Positions 1-6,373 of a stretch of DNA of 12,304 bases are shown one piece after another. The stretch spans positions 1-12,304 of the forward strand of contig CAKZZM010000060.1 of NCBI GenBank assembly GCA_937885465.1, written 5' to 3'. The position numbers and the translations under genes were made by a program. The notes beneath the pieces are model-generated. The model was given only the letters and a program-made list of their open reading frames with translations, was not told where the DNA came from and did not search any database. The DNA comes from an uncultured Bacteroidales bacterium. GTDB taxonomy: Bacteria; Bacteroidota; Bacteroidia; Bacteroidales; Paludibacteraceae. Positions within the stretch are counted from its first letter, which is position 1. Each line of letters begins with the position of its first letter.

Positions 1-56
1 TTCACTTTTGCGGGCAGGTTCTTGGCAAGTTCGTCGCCTTCCCAGATGGTGTTCAC
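1..56 (-). CDS. N-terminal fragment of an unrecognised protein, running off the left edge
   Basis: Read on the minus strand, an in-frame TAA is followed directly by GTG (54-56) and 18 open codons to the window edge (start reads MNTIWEGDELAKNL). No earlier start is possible in this frame. The stretch is GC-richer than the DNA upstream, and a good minus-strand promoter lies about 100 bases upstream (157-187), giving a leader of about 90 bases. A seven-codon ORF in that leader ends in a TGA that overlaps the GTG. I do not recognise the family from so few residues. A second frame is also open across the same bases, so the reading frame is not certain. Confidence 0.45.
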   Translation of the reverse strand, partial: MNTIWEGDELAKNLPAKV

Positions 57-156
57 TTAATAATTGATGAATACATCTATTTTCAAAATGTTAATGTTCA
101 CTTGTCCTACGAAATGCTACATTCTAAAAAAGAACATTCCATTTCATAAAACACCG

Positions 157-187
157 CAAAGATACAACTTTTCCCGCACATCTCCAA
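157..187 (-). promoter_or_regulatory. Bacteroidota-type promoter for the left-edge minus-strand gene
   Basis: On the minus strand TATCTTTG (157-164) matches the TAnnTTTG -7 box, with TTG (185-187) exactly 20 bases upstream as -33 element. It points to the gene starting at 56 and is divergent from the promoter at 260-290, so the two share an intergenic region of about 70 bases between their -33 elements. Confidence 0.6.
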
Positions 188-259
188 CAAAATCCCGCAA
201 AATTTCCCACAAAAATCACCGAATCATGCAAAAAACTTCCTAAAAACTCACAAAACCTC

Positions 260-290
260 TTGTACATCCCACCAAAATGTACTACCTTTG
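260..290 (+). promoter_or_regulatory. Bacteroidota-type promoter for the small basic protein gene at 516
   Basis: TTG at 260-262, 20 bases, then TACCTTTG at 283-290. Transcription should begin near 296, just upstream of the 11-base direct repeats, giving an unusually long leader of about 220 bases before the ATG at 516. Confidence 0.65.
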
Positions 291-320
291 CACCCATAAT
301 TAAGCAATCGATAGTATGAT

Positions 321-364
321 ATTAGTATGTGATTAGTATATGGTTAGTATGTGATTAGTATATT
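321..364 (+). repeat. Four 11-base direct repeats in the leader of gene 516
   Basis: Units ATTAGTATGTG, ATTAGTATATG, GTTAGTATGTG and ATTAGTATATT follow without gap at 321, 332, 343 and 354. A degenerate copy precedes them and a partial copy (ATTAGTCAG) follows. The 11-base period is about one helical turn. They lie just downstream of the predicted transcription start, so they would be in the RNA leader or act as a downstream operator. Confidence 0.75.
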
Positions 365-409
365 AGTCAGCAACCATCACTGAAGGCACACAATACCCAC
401 AAAGAATGT

Positions 410-429
410 ATCAGCCAATTTTGGCTGAT
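410..429 (+). repeat. Perfect 9-bp hairpin, class II (GCC-stem family)
   Basis: ATCAGCCAA (410-418), loop TT, TTGGCTGAT (421-429). The flanks (AAAGAATGT on the left, TAAA on the right) recur around the hairpin at 11469-11488, whose stem differs by one matched base-pair change. No T-run follows, so it is not a terminator. Confidence 0.85.
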
Positions 430-441
430 TAAATAAAACGC

Positions 442-461
442 ATCAGCCAATTTGGGCTAAT
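442..461 (+). repeat. Imperfect class II hairpin
   Basis: ATCAGCC (442-448) pairs with GGCTAAT (455-461), with one C-A mismatch at 444/459. Read on the minus strand the same position is a G-T wobble. It is a diverged neighbour of the hairpin at 410-429. Confidence 0.6.
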
Positions 462-475
462 CAAAAAAAGAACGC

Positions 476-497
476 ATCAGCTCAACCTGTGGCTGAT
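476..497 (+). repeat. Class II hairpin just upstream of the ATG at 516
   Basis: ATCAGC pairs with GCTGAT around a loop containing CAACCTGT; the stem extends by a T-G wobble or by two further pairs with a bulged T. The same 22-base element recurs three times downstream of the gene (1015, 1062, 1109). It ends 18 bases before the chosen start codon, so it lies in the leader and could affect translation. Confidence 0.75.
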
Positions 498-515
498 AAT
501 AAAAAGAATACCACC

Positions 516-959
516 ATGGCAGAAGTAATCTATCAAGACCCTGTAAAGGAAATCAAGGGTGCCATTGCCAAACATGGAGTCATCAACCGCCGCAAAGTCT
601 ATCGCGATGAAAAGGGCAGAGTAGTCCACGAGGGCACACCCGAAGCCTATCGTGTCAAGCACCCGCGCGACTGGGACAAGAACCCGCCGCAAGGCGAGGA
701 GTTGAAGAAAATCAACCGTTTCCGCGAGGCGTGCCATCGGACTACTGCCATCCTCCGTGCCGCCGACCCCACGAATCAACCCACAGCGGAGGGACTCGCC
801 CTTTATGAATCCTATAACGACCGCTACCAAAAGCAGTTGAAGCGCAAAGCCGACCCCGCCGCACCCATCGACCCCAAGACCGGCAAGCCGAAGCATTACT
901 ACCGCCTCGACAACTTCATCCGCGCCATGATTTACCAAGAACTCAAATCCGCTGAGTGA
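516..959 (+). CDS. Small basic protein, copy 1 of a three-member family in this window
   Basis: A 147-residue protein starting MAEVIYQDPV. The frame is open upstream to a GTG at 489, but that GTG lies inside a hairpin, while the ATG at 516 aligns with MAKVHYLDPI of the copy at 11563, so 516 is chosen. The shared start pattern is M-A-x-V-x-Y-x-D-P-[VI]. The C-terminal end HYYRLDNFIRAMIYQEL aligns with TYHTLRGYIFAQVYRSL of the 11563 copy. The protein is rich in Lys, Arg, Pro and Tyr and has no signal peptide or membrane segment, so it is probably cytosolic. Small proteins of this general kind are, as I recall them, hypothetical in Bacteroidales; the function is unknown and the charge makes nucleic-acid binding possible. 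It is visibly GC-richer than the operon at 2075-9063 and has repeat arrays on both sides. Confidence 0.8.
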   Translation: MAEVIYQDPVKEIKGAIAKHGVINRRKVYRDEKGRVVHEGTPEAYRVKHPRDWDKNPPQGEELKKINRFREACHRTTAILRAADPTNQPTAEGLALYESYNDRYQKQLKRKADPAAPIDPKTGKPKHYYRLDNFIRAMIYQELKSAE

Positions 960-1014
960 TTTATCAATCCCTCAAATCATCCCCCAACAGCAGATAGCCC
1001 CTCGCATGTCGCGC

Positions 1015-1130
1015 ATCAGCTCAACCTGTGGCTGATATAGAAATCTCCTCGCCTATCGCGCATCAGCTCAACCTGTGGCTGATATAGAAATCTCCACTCC
1101 TGTCGCGTATCAGCTCAACCTGTGGCTGAC
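1015..1130 (+). repeat. Three 47-base tandem repeats carrying the class II hairpin
   Basis: Hairpins at 1015-1036, 1062-1083 and 1109-1130 are spaced exactly 47 bases apart, joined by near-identical spacers (ATAGAAATCTCC, then a CTATCGCG-like sequence). Hairpin and loop are the same as at 476-497 in front of the gene, so gene 516 is bracketed by copies of one element. The last copy has lost its final base pair (GAT to GAC). Confidence 0.85.
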
Positions 1131-1186
1131 ATATAGTGTCCTTGCCCTGCGCATTTATGTGCAGTTAATTTCTCGTTTTTATATTT

Positions 1187-1541
1187 GTCGGGATTGAATC
1201 CCGCCCCCCCCATATCCGTCATTATAACCGTCGAAATACCATTTCGACACCACCGCTTCCTATCTTGTCTTTATAACCGTCGGGATTGAATCCCGACATC
1301 CCCCCCATATCCGTCATTATAACCGTCGAAATGCCATTTCGCCCCCCCCGCGTCCTATCTCTTGTCTTTATAACCATCGGGATTAAATCCCACCATCCCA
1401 TCCCCATATCCGTCATTATAACTGTCGAAATGCCATTTCGGCACCACCGCTTCCTATCTCTTGTCTTTATAACCGTCGGGATTGAATCCCGACATCCCAT
1501 CCCCATATCCGTCATTATAACTGTCGAAATGCCATTTCGAC
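1187..1541 (+). repeat. Four composite ~97-base tandem repeats, each with two different hairpins
   Basis: Hairpin A (GTCGGGATTGAATCCCGAC in the best copies) begins near 1187, 1279, 1376 and 1475. Hairpin B (GTCGAAATGCCATTTCGAC in the best copies) begins at 1230, 1325, 1424 and 1523. They alternate at periods of 92-99 bases, joined by CCCATATCCGTCATTATAAC between A and B and by a CTTCCTATCTCTTGTC-like spacer between B and A. Some copies have decayed arms (A1, A3, B2 and B3 lose outer pairs). C-runs of differing length in the spacers point to slippage. The array is open in several frames, which produces spurious ORFs on both strands; none looks real. No gene is seen from 960 to 2074. Confidence 0.85.
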
Positions 1542-1616
1542 ACCTCCATCATCCCCCCCCCAAAAAAAAATCTCCTCACCCTCACCACAAAAAAATCAAG
1601 AAAAATCAAAAAATCT

Positions 1617-1647
1617 TTTGTAAACAGGAAAAAATGTTGTATCTTTG
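1617..1647 (+). promoter_or_regulatory. Bacteroidota-type promoter for the structured RNA and possibly the seven-gene operon
   Basis: TTTG at 1617-1620, 19 bases, then TATCTTTG at 1640-1647. Transcription should start near 1653, about 420 bases before the first operon gene. I see no other good TAnnTTTG between here and 2075. A C9-A9 tract lies a little upstream (1553-1570). Confidence 0.7.
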
Positions 1648-1668
1648 CAGCGGTTTTTGGGTGACAGA

Positions 1669-1794
1669 TGTATGCAACATCTTTTTTGCCAAATTCCTTT
1701 TTGCCTACGCCAATGTCGTCCACTGCGAAGGTTGGGTGGGTAATGGCTATAGGGAGAGATCACTGTAGCAGACATATTAAAGGCGTTTATTGAC
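1669..1794 (+). CDS. Possible 41-codon leader ORF inside the structured RNA
   Basis: ATG at 1669 begins about 16 bases after the predicted transcription start and runs to TGA at 1792-1794 (MYATSFLPNSF at the start, RHIKGVY at the end). If translated, it would put ribosomes on the first half of the leader just before the long helix at 1809. It has no recognisable domain, and the bases are also used in RNA helices, so it may be chance. Confidence 0.2.
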
Positions 1795-1982
1795 GCTTTG
1801 TTTTGTTGACGCATTGGAAGCTTCGCACACTTTCTATCACTTTTTTAAGTCAAAGAAACAGAGTAACAATAGATGCCTACGGGTATGAAACAAATGTACT
1901 ATCATTTAATGGTGTGCATCTTCATACTGGCGTAGGTTTCATTGTTGTTTATTGACTTAATGGCTTGTGCGAAGAGCCCCAA

Positions 1983-2021
1983 TGCGTAGATGACCAACAA
2001 CGGAGTCTACGCAACTTTTTT
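1983..2021 (+). terminator. Intrinsic terminator about 50 bases before the seven-gene operon
   Basis: TGCGTAGA (1983-1990) pairs with TCTACGCA (2006-2013), extendable by a T-G pair, and is followed by ACTTTTTT (T-run 2016-2021). The left arm TGCGT is also used in the competing helix with ACGCA at 1809-1813, so terminator and long-range helix exclude each other, as in attenuators. Confidence 0.65.
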
Positions 2022-2074
2022 ATGTCTATACTATTTCCAATAATAACAAAAGTATAATATAAAATCAATAAGTT

Positions 2075-2419
2075 ATGGAAAACAATGAAATTAAACAGAA
2101 TGTTCAAAATGAACAGAATGTCAACGTTCCCGAACCACAGTGTCTTCATAAGTGGAACTGGGGAGCATTTATCTTTGGTTGGATTTGGGGTATCGGTACA
2201 GGTGTAGGTTATGCCTTCCTCACGCTCATTCCTTATGTTAACATTGTGATGGCGTTCGTCTTAGGTGCAAAGGGAAGCAAATGGGCTTGGGAGAAGCAGA
2301 AAAATGAAAAAACACCTGATGAATTTGATGATAGCCAACATAAGTGGGCAGTAGCAGGAGGAATATATTTCCTTGTAGTTGTCGTGTTAAGTATAATTAT
2401 CGCCATTGCAGGCAATTAA
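2075..2419 (+). CDS. Small DUF2628-like inner-membrane protein
   Basis: A 114-residue protein and the first gene of the operon. A polar N-terminus (about 25 residues) is followed by a Trp- and Gly-rich hydrophobic stretch (WNWGAFIFGWIWGIG, about residues 28-42), a second hydrophobic segment around 45-65, a charged linker with KGSKWAWEKQK and a C-terminal membrane helix (about 91-112). The W-x-W-x-A-F pattern and the G-x-x-x-A-W element before the last helix resemble small DUF2628-type membrane proteins of Bacteroidota. Role unknown. The next gene starts 12 bases later, and the structured leader and terminator lie directly upstream, so expression may depend on read-through. AT-rich like the rest of the operon. 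Confidence 0.75.
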   Translation: MENNEIKQNVQNEQNVNVPEPQCLHKWNWGAFIFGWIWGIGTGVGYAFLTLIPYVNIVMAFVLGAKGSKWAWEKQKNEKTPDEFDDSQHKWAVAGGIYFLVVVVLSIIIAIAGN

Positions 2420-2431
2420 AATTTAAGTGCT

Positions 2432-3505
2432 ATGAATAATTCTAACAAATTTCTTATGTTTTTTAGCGCATTTGCTTTTCTCGCATTTGCAGCTGTCAGT
2501 TGTTGGTCAACAACTGAGTCTTTATTCTTAACCCTTGAAAATGCACAAATACCAAAGTTCGTCTTTTGGATTGCAGTAATAGGATTGTTTGTGCTCAGTT
2601 CCTACTTTACGATGTTAATGTTCAATAGCCTTGGTGGTGAGGATTATGTTGAGCATCGCAAGTTGAAATTTAGTATAGGCTTAATAGGATTCCTTGTTAC
2701 TTGGCTATGCTTTAGTATGCCAACCAATGCACATACTTTCTTCTATAAACAAATGGCGAAGAAAACTGCCGTGACAGAATTGAAGCATATTGATAATGAA
2801 CTTGAAACACTTACCGATACCACAACATATATCCAAAAATACATGGATGAATGGAATAATTATGAGGCAAAAGTTAAAATGGCACTTGACCAACTGAAAC
2901 AGGAAATAGATAATCCGCAAAGATTTGGATTTGGACCGGAGGCAGAAGCCAAATTGGCAGCCATCGAAGATTTATTTAACTTAAAAACCGGCACAATAAC
3001 ACGGCGTGGAACTCGCAATACATCAAAACAAGAACGGAATCAGGTTTGTCAATATTATGATAATGTAGTAAAGGAACAATTGGAAGTCAAAGCGCAACAA
3101 CATGCTACGAAAATTAGGACATTTATTACAAACTTCCAAGTAAAGATTGATGAAGTTAAACCTATTCGTAGAGAAATTAATGTTGTGCTTAAAGAATTGG
3201 ATGACCCACAATATGATAGAGAGGATGTATTAAAAAAAGCACGGCAAATCATTGATAGAAGTTATGCAATGCTTGAATCCTCATTTGGAAACCAATATCA
3301 ACCTGATGCAAAAATTTATCGCTCTGATCGGTTAACTAAAGTTACAAAAGTTTGGGGAGATTATTTCACAGGCCGCTTCAAAGAGACTGATTATACACTT
3401 TGGTATTGGATATTACTCTCTATCATCGTCGATTTAGCTGCATTCGCATTCTTCGATATTGCAGTTAGAGAACACAATAAAAATAACTGGATGTCAAACT
3501 TCTAA
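2432..3505 (+). CDS. Four-helix membrane protein with a long extracytoplasmic coiled coil
   Basis: A 357-residue protein. Membrane helices lie near residues 7-27, 42-64 and 79-98. A long helical, charged region follows (about 105-315; for example ELKHIDNELETL and VKMALDQLKQEID), then a last helix near 324-346 and a short basic tail. With the charged loop EHRKLKF at 74-80 in the cytosol, the coiled-coil region would be outside the inner membrane and the tail inside. The layout resembles DUF4407-type proteins, but I cannot confirm membership. It lies 12 bases after gene 1 and 12 bases before the GTPase gene, so it is a likely membrane partner of the GTPase system. No catalytic motif is seen. 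Confidence 0.75.
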   Translation: MNNSNKFLMFFSAFAFLAFAAVSCWSTTESLFLTLENAQIPKFVFWIAVIGLFVLSSYFTMLMFNSLGGEDYVEHRKLKFSIGLIGFLVTWLCFSMPTNAHTFFYKQMAKKTAVTELKHIDNELETLTDTTTYIQKYMDEWNNYEAKVKMALDQLKQEIDNPQRFGFGPEAEAKLAAIEDLFNLKTGTITRRGTRNTSKQERNQVCQYYDNVVKEQLEVKAQQHATKIRTFITNFQVKIDEVKPIRREINVVLKELDDPQYDREDVLKKARQIIDRSYAMLESSFGNQYQPDAKIYRSDRLTKVTKVWGDYFTGRFKETDYTLWYWILLSIIVDLAAFAFFDIAVREHNKNNWMSNF

Positions 3506-3517
3506 ATTTATAATAAC

Positions 3518-4495
3518 ATGGAACTTAAAACCACTAATACGCCAATAGTAGATAGCACTATTAATAATAATGAAATAGATGTTCAACAACAGGAAACATC
3601 TGAACATGTAAATACTGATATAACAGAAACACCAACAGCAAACGAACCAATAGCAGGACTAACTACAACGGAGATAAAAGACCATAACCAAATTCAAATT
3701 ACTATTTCAGATACTACAACTCCTATCGTGGTGCTTTTCGGACCAGGTAAGTGTGGAAAGACAATGACACAAATTCGTCTTGCACGTTTTCTTCAAGAAA
3801 ATGGATATTCTATTAACCCTATCCGCGATTTCCGACCTGCGTATGATGATAACTATCAAAATATGTGCAACCAGTATTCTACTTTTGTAAATAACGAGGA
3901 TGCAGCTAGTAGTACGGATATGCTAAGTTTTATGCTTTTAGAAGTGTTAGATAGCCGAGGCAATCGCATCTGTCAAATTTTAGAAGCACCGGGAGAGCAT
4001 TACCATTCCATACAAAATCCGGATGGAATGTTTCCTGCATATATCAACCAACTTATTGCAAGTCGTTCACGTAAAATTTGGGCAATCACTTTAGAACCAA
4101 ACTGGATTCCAAAGGCCAATTGTCAGCAATATAATCTGGCTCAATATGTTGCAAAAGTGAAAACTTTGAAAACAAAAATCAATAGTAAGGATAAGGTTGT
4201 GTTCCTTTATAATAAAATTGATGCAACAAACTTAATGATTGACCAAACACATGTTAATAAAAAGATGATGCTAAAAGAAATAGCAGATCACTTTACAGGT
4301 ATCTTTGAACCTTTCAAAAATACTAATCCTATTACTTCTCTTTGGCGTCCATATAACTGCGATTTGCTCCCATTCTCAACCGGAACATTTAATACATATA
4401 AAGTGGGTACAGAAACAAAAACAAAGTATTCGGTTGGATCTTCTGTATTCCCCGCTGCACTATGGGCAACAATAATCAAATATATAAGAGGTTAA
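3518..4495 (+). CDS. P-loop GTPase of TRAFAC type, core of the membrane operon
   Basis: A 325-residue protein. The first 65 residues are a polar, Thr/Asn/Glu-rich and probably disordered tail. The nucleotide-binding domain then shows a Walker A P-loop GPGKCGKT (75-82, after the beta-strand IVVLF), a G3-like APGE (157-160, after the strand ICQILE), the guanine-specificity motif NKID (232-235, after KVVFLY) and a possible G5 region around FSTGTF (286-291). NKxD makes GTP the expected ligand. The GE after the G3 Gly recalls GTPases described in predicted conflict systems (the DO-GTPase families), but that placement is only by motif. Asp is replaced by Ala at the first G3 position (A157-P-G-E), unusual for a hydrolysing GTPase. 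No membrane helix, so cytosolic. The next gene starts 4 bases after its stop. Confidence 0.85.
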   Translation: MELKTTNTPIVDSTINNNEIDVQQQETSEHVNTDITETPTANEPIAGLTTTEIKDHNQIQITISDTTTPIVVLFGPGKCGKTMTQIRLARFLQENGYSINPIRDFRPAYDDNYQNMCNQYSTFVNNEDAASSTDMLSFMLLEVLDSRGNRICQILEAPGEHYHSIQNPDGMFPAYINQLIASRSRKIWAITLEPNWIPKANCQQYNLAQYVAKVKTLKTKINSKDKVVFLYNKIDATNLMIDQTHVNKKMMLKEIADHFTGIFEPFKNTNPITSLWRPYNCDLLPFSTGTFNTYKVGTETKTKYSVGSSVFPAALWATIIKYIRG

Positions 4496-4499
4496 TAGT

Positions 4500-5879
4500 A
4501 TGAACGTTGAATTCTTTTTCCACGGAGTGCCTGCCGCATTTTCTGAATGGGGAACCACCAAGGATTCTATGCAACGTTTTTATAATGTTAAAAATGTTGC
4601 AGAGAATGTTAGGTTCTCTATTGAGGTGAGTAGTACGGATAATGGATATTGTACTTATTATTCATATCTACGATATAACAATTTTGCCGACCATACCGGC
4701 AGAACAGGTTCATATTTCGGCTTAACAATTCGCTTTGACAATGAATATTGCAAGGATGTCGAAAATCTATTTGCACTATGCGATGTCGCTTATAACACTC
4801 AAGTATGTAATCAAATAGTCAGACAACATGGAAATGTAACACAATATATTATTGCAAATTTCCTCGAAAAACAGACTATTCTTCAACAAATCTGCAATAC
4901 TTTATTAGATAAAATAGGCGGATTAACTTTTGCTCCTATAGCTCCTACCCTCATTACATCTGGACAATTATCTGCCGTATCTCGTTTTAATCTGAATGAA
5001 ACAAATAGTTCGTATTTTTGGCAATCGTTGAAAAATGCATCACAAGTATTAGTCTCGCCCAACTATACTTTGAGAGATAAACAGATTGCTTCACTTAATC
5101 AACAGATAGAACCTGAAAGAGCAAAAAATGTAAAATTGACTGAAGAAAATGCCAAACTTAAATCACAAGTAGAAAACCTAATTTCTCAACAGACACAAAC
5201 ACAACAAGAATTGAGCAAACTTAAACAACACAAACAACAATTAGAACAAGCGAATGCTCAACTTAAAAATGATATCGAACAACTAAAATCTGATTTAGGG
5301 AAAAATAAGGCTACTCGAAAAGTGGAACAATCGGTTGGGCAAATAAAAGAACCACTTGAGGAATTAGTTAGTGCTATCAAAAAAATCATCCCTTCATTTA
5401 GACTGCCTGTGGAACCGATACAGCAACCTCAATATCCCCAACCCTCATTAAATCGTAAGATAAGAATGTGGTTACGCGATATATTCACATTCCTAATTCT
5501 CTTGTTGGTAATCTTTCTATGCGTTAATCAAGTTTGGAATATAGATTTTACCGAAAAGGCAAAACCTAAAACCGAACGAACTAAAAAAAATAAAACTGCC
5601 CCATTGTCTGGCTCATACATTATCATTGATGGAATAACTACCGATTCTTTAACAATAGCGAAGGATTATTCTGTGAGATTGATTAACCCTCCAAAAGAAA
5701 ATTTCTATTGGAGAGTTGATGGATTTTCAAAACCTGATGAAACAAAGAACTTAACGAATCTTACTATACATCCGTTAAAAGACGGAAGTTCTATAAATGC
5801 AAACGAAGTAATCATTTCATGCAGATTACAAAGAAATGACTCCATATTAGATAAAAAATCATGGTACATAAAAAAATAA
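4500..5879 (+). CDS. Single-pass coiled-coil protein with cytosolic N-domain and periplasmic beta-rich domain (paralogue A)
   Basis: A 459-residue protein. An N-terminal globular domain (about 1-190) contains TYYSYLRY (52-59) and GSYFGLTIRFD (70-80). A coiled coil follows at about 193-268 (repeated LKxxxxQLEQ patterns), then a Pro-rich linker, a basic stretch (NRKIRMWLRD) and one membrane helix at 328-346. A basic linker and a C-terminal beta-rich, Ig/PKD-like domain (about 370-459) end it. Positive charges before the helix predict the N-domain inside and the C-domain in the periplasm. The gene at 6373 has the same order of parts and a related N-domain, so the two are paralogues in one operon. 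It starts 4 bases after the GTPase stop, suggesting its cytosolic domain works with the GTPase. The protease gene overlaps its 3' end by 19 bases. Confidence 0.8.
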   Translation: MNVEFFFHGVPAAFSEWGTTKDSMQRFYNVKNVAENVRFSIEVSSTDNGYCTYYSYLRYNNFADHTGRTGSYFGLTIRFDNEYCKDVENLFALCDVAYNTQVCNQIVRQHGNVTQYIIANFLEKQTILQQICNTLLDKIGGLTFAPIAPTLITSGQLSAVSRFNLNETNSSYFWQSLKNASQVLVSPNYTLRDKQIASLNQQIEPERAKNVKLTEENAKLKSQVENLISQQTQTQQELSKLKQHKQQLEQANAQLKNDIEQLKSDLGKNKATRKVEQSVGQIKEPLEELVSAIKKIIPSFRLPVEPIQQPQYPQPSLNRKIRMWLRDIFTFLILLLVIFLCVNQVWNIDFTEKAKPKTERTKKNKTAPLSGSYIIIDGITTDSLTIAKDYSVRLINPPKENFYWRVDGFSKPDETKNLTNLTIHPLKDGSSINANEVIISCRLQRNDSILDKKSWYIKK

Positions 5880-6373
5880 CTCTACTATTATTTGTGATAC
5901 TGGTCTCGTGTTCCTGTGGTAGGAAAGCGAAACCGGCACCATTAGAATATATATATGATGACGATTACTCGTACTCATCCGAGGTCATTGTTCCTTTCAA
6001 AGACTATGGTGGCGTGCGCACTATCCAAGTGAAAATCAACAACTGCTCCGAGTTCCCGATGATTTTCGATACGGGCTGTTCGGGACTTACGCTCTCCATC
6101 GCCGAAGTCTATGTACTTGCCAAACAAGGCTGCATAAGTGCCGATGATATTGAAGGATACGGCTATTCTACAATCGCTGATGGTAGTATCGTGCAAAATA
6201 TGATTATCAATCTTCACGAAATCAAAATAGGTGATTTGGCTTGTCGTAACGTCAAAGCAAGTGTCAGTGATAATGAAAACGCACCGCTCTTGTTAGGCAA
6301 TGGCGTTCTTAATCAAGTAGAATCCTTCTCAACGGATAATGTAAACAAAACCATTCGTTTCGTACTCAAATAA
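5861..6373 (+). CDS. Retropepsin-like aspartic protease, predicted lipoprotein
   Basis: A 170-residue protein. The N-terminus (MVHKKITLLLFVILVSC) is a lipoprotein signal with lipobox LVSC, Cys17 being the lipidated residue. The mature part (about 40-170) has the retroviral-type aspartic protease pattern: FDTGCSG (69-75) with catalytic Asp70, ADGS at 107-110 where the flap is expected, and LLLGNGVL (143-150) matching the family's LLG-x-x-x-L element. With one DTG it would act as a dimer. It would sit in the periplasm, on the side of the C-domains of its two neighbours, which makes them possible substrates; this is inference. ATG 5861 is chosen because later Met codons lose the signal. The gene overlaps the previous one by 19 bases and the next by one (TAATG). 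It looks less AT-rich than its neighbours. Confidence 0.8.
   Translation: MVHKKITLLLFVILVSCSCGRKAKPAPLEYIYDDDYSYSSEVIVPFKDYGGVRTIQVKINNCSEFPMIFDTGCSGLTLSIAEVYVLAKQGCISADDIEGYGYSTIADGSIVQNMIINLHEIKIGDLACRNVKASVSDNENAPLLLGNGVLNQVESFSTDNVNKTIRFVLK

Larger units (their letters stand above)
1653..2021 (+). ncRNA. Candidate structured RNA of about 370 bases (free-standing RNA or operon leader)
   Basis: A promoter lies just upstream and an intrinsic terminator ends it. A nested series of helices spans 1809-1987: ACGCATTGG/CCAATGCGT (1809-1817 with 1979-1987), CTTCGCACA/TGTGCGAAG (1821-1829 with 1966-1974), TTAAGTCAA/TTGACTTAA (1845-1853 with 1952-1960), AACAAT/ATTGTT (1865-1870 with 1941-1946), CCTACG/CGTAGG (1876-1881 with 1931-1936) and GTATGAA/TTCATAC (1883-1889 with 1921-1927). 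That is 46 pairs in one consistent fold. Smaller hairpins lie at 1666-1682, followed by T5, and at 1746-1769, with a G-U pair. It lacks the tRNA-like ends of tmRNA and the conserved RNase P and SRP RNA cores as I know them. A MITE-like DNA element is an alternative reading. Confidence 0.55.

Noticed and set aside
489..515. GTG start extending the 516 gene by nine residues
   Set aside because: The GTG lies inside the leader hairpin, and the ATG at 516 aligns with the start of the homologous gene at 11563.
1180..1187. TATATTTG as a promoter -7 box
   Set aside because: No TTG or TTTG at the right distance upstream, and the sequence is part of the box that precedes other hairpins of this family.
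1015..1541. CRISPR array
   Set aside because: Spacers are as conserved as the repeats, unit lengths do not fit, and no cas gene is present.
1222..1814. Long ORFs on both strands through the repeat array and the structured RNA
   Set aside because: They are translations of tandem repeats and low-complexity DNA, with no domain and no proper start context.
1653..2021. tmRNA, RNase P RNA, SRP RNA or a retron msr-msd
   Set aside because: No tRNA-like ends or tag reading frame, no conserved RNase P or SRP core seen, and no reverse transcriptase gene in the window.
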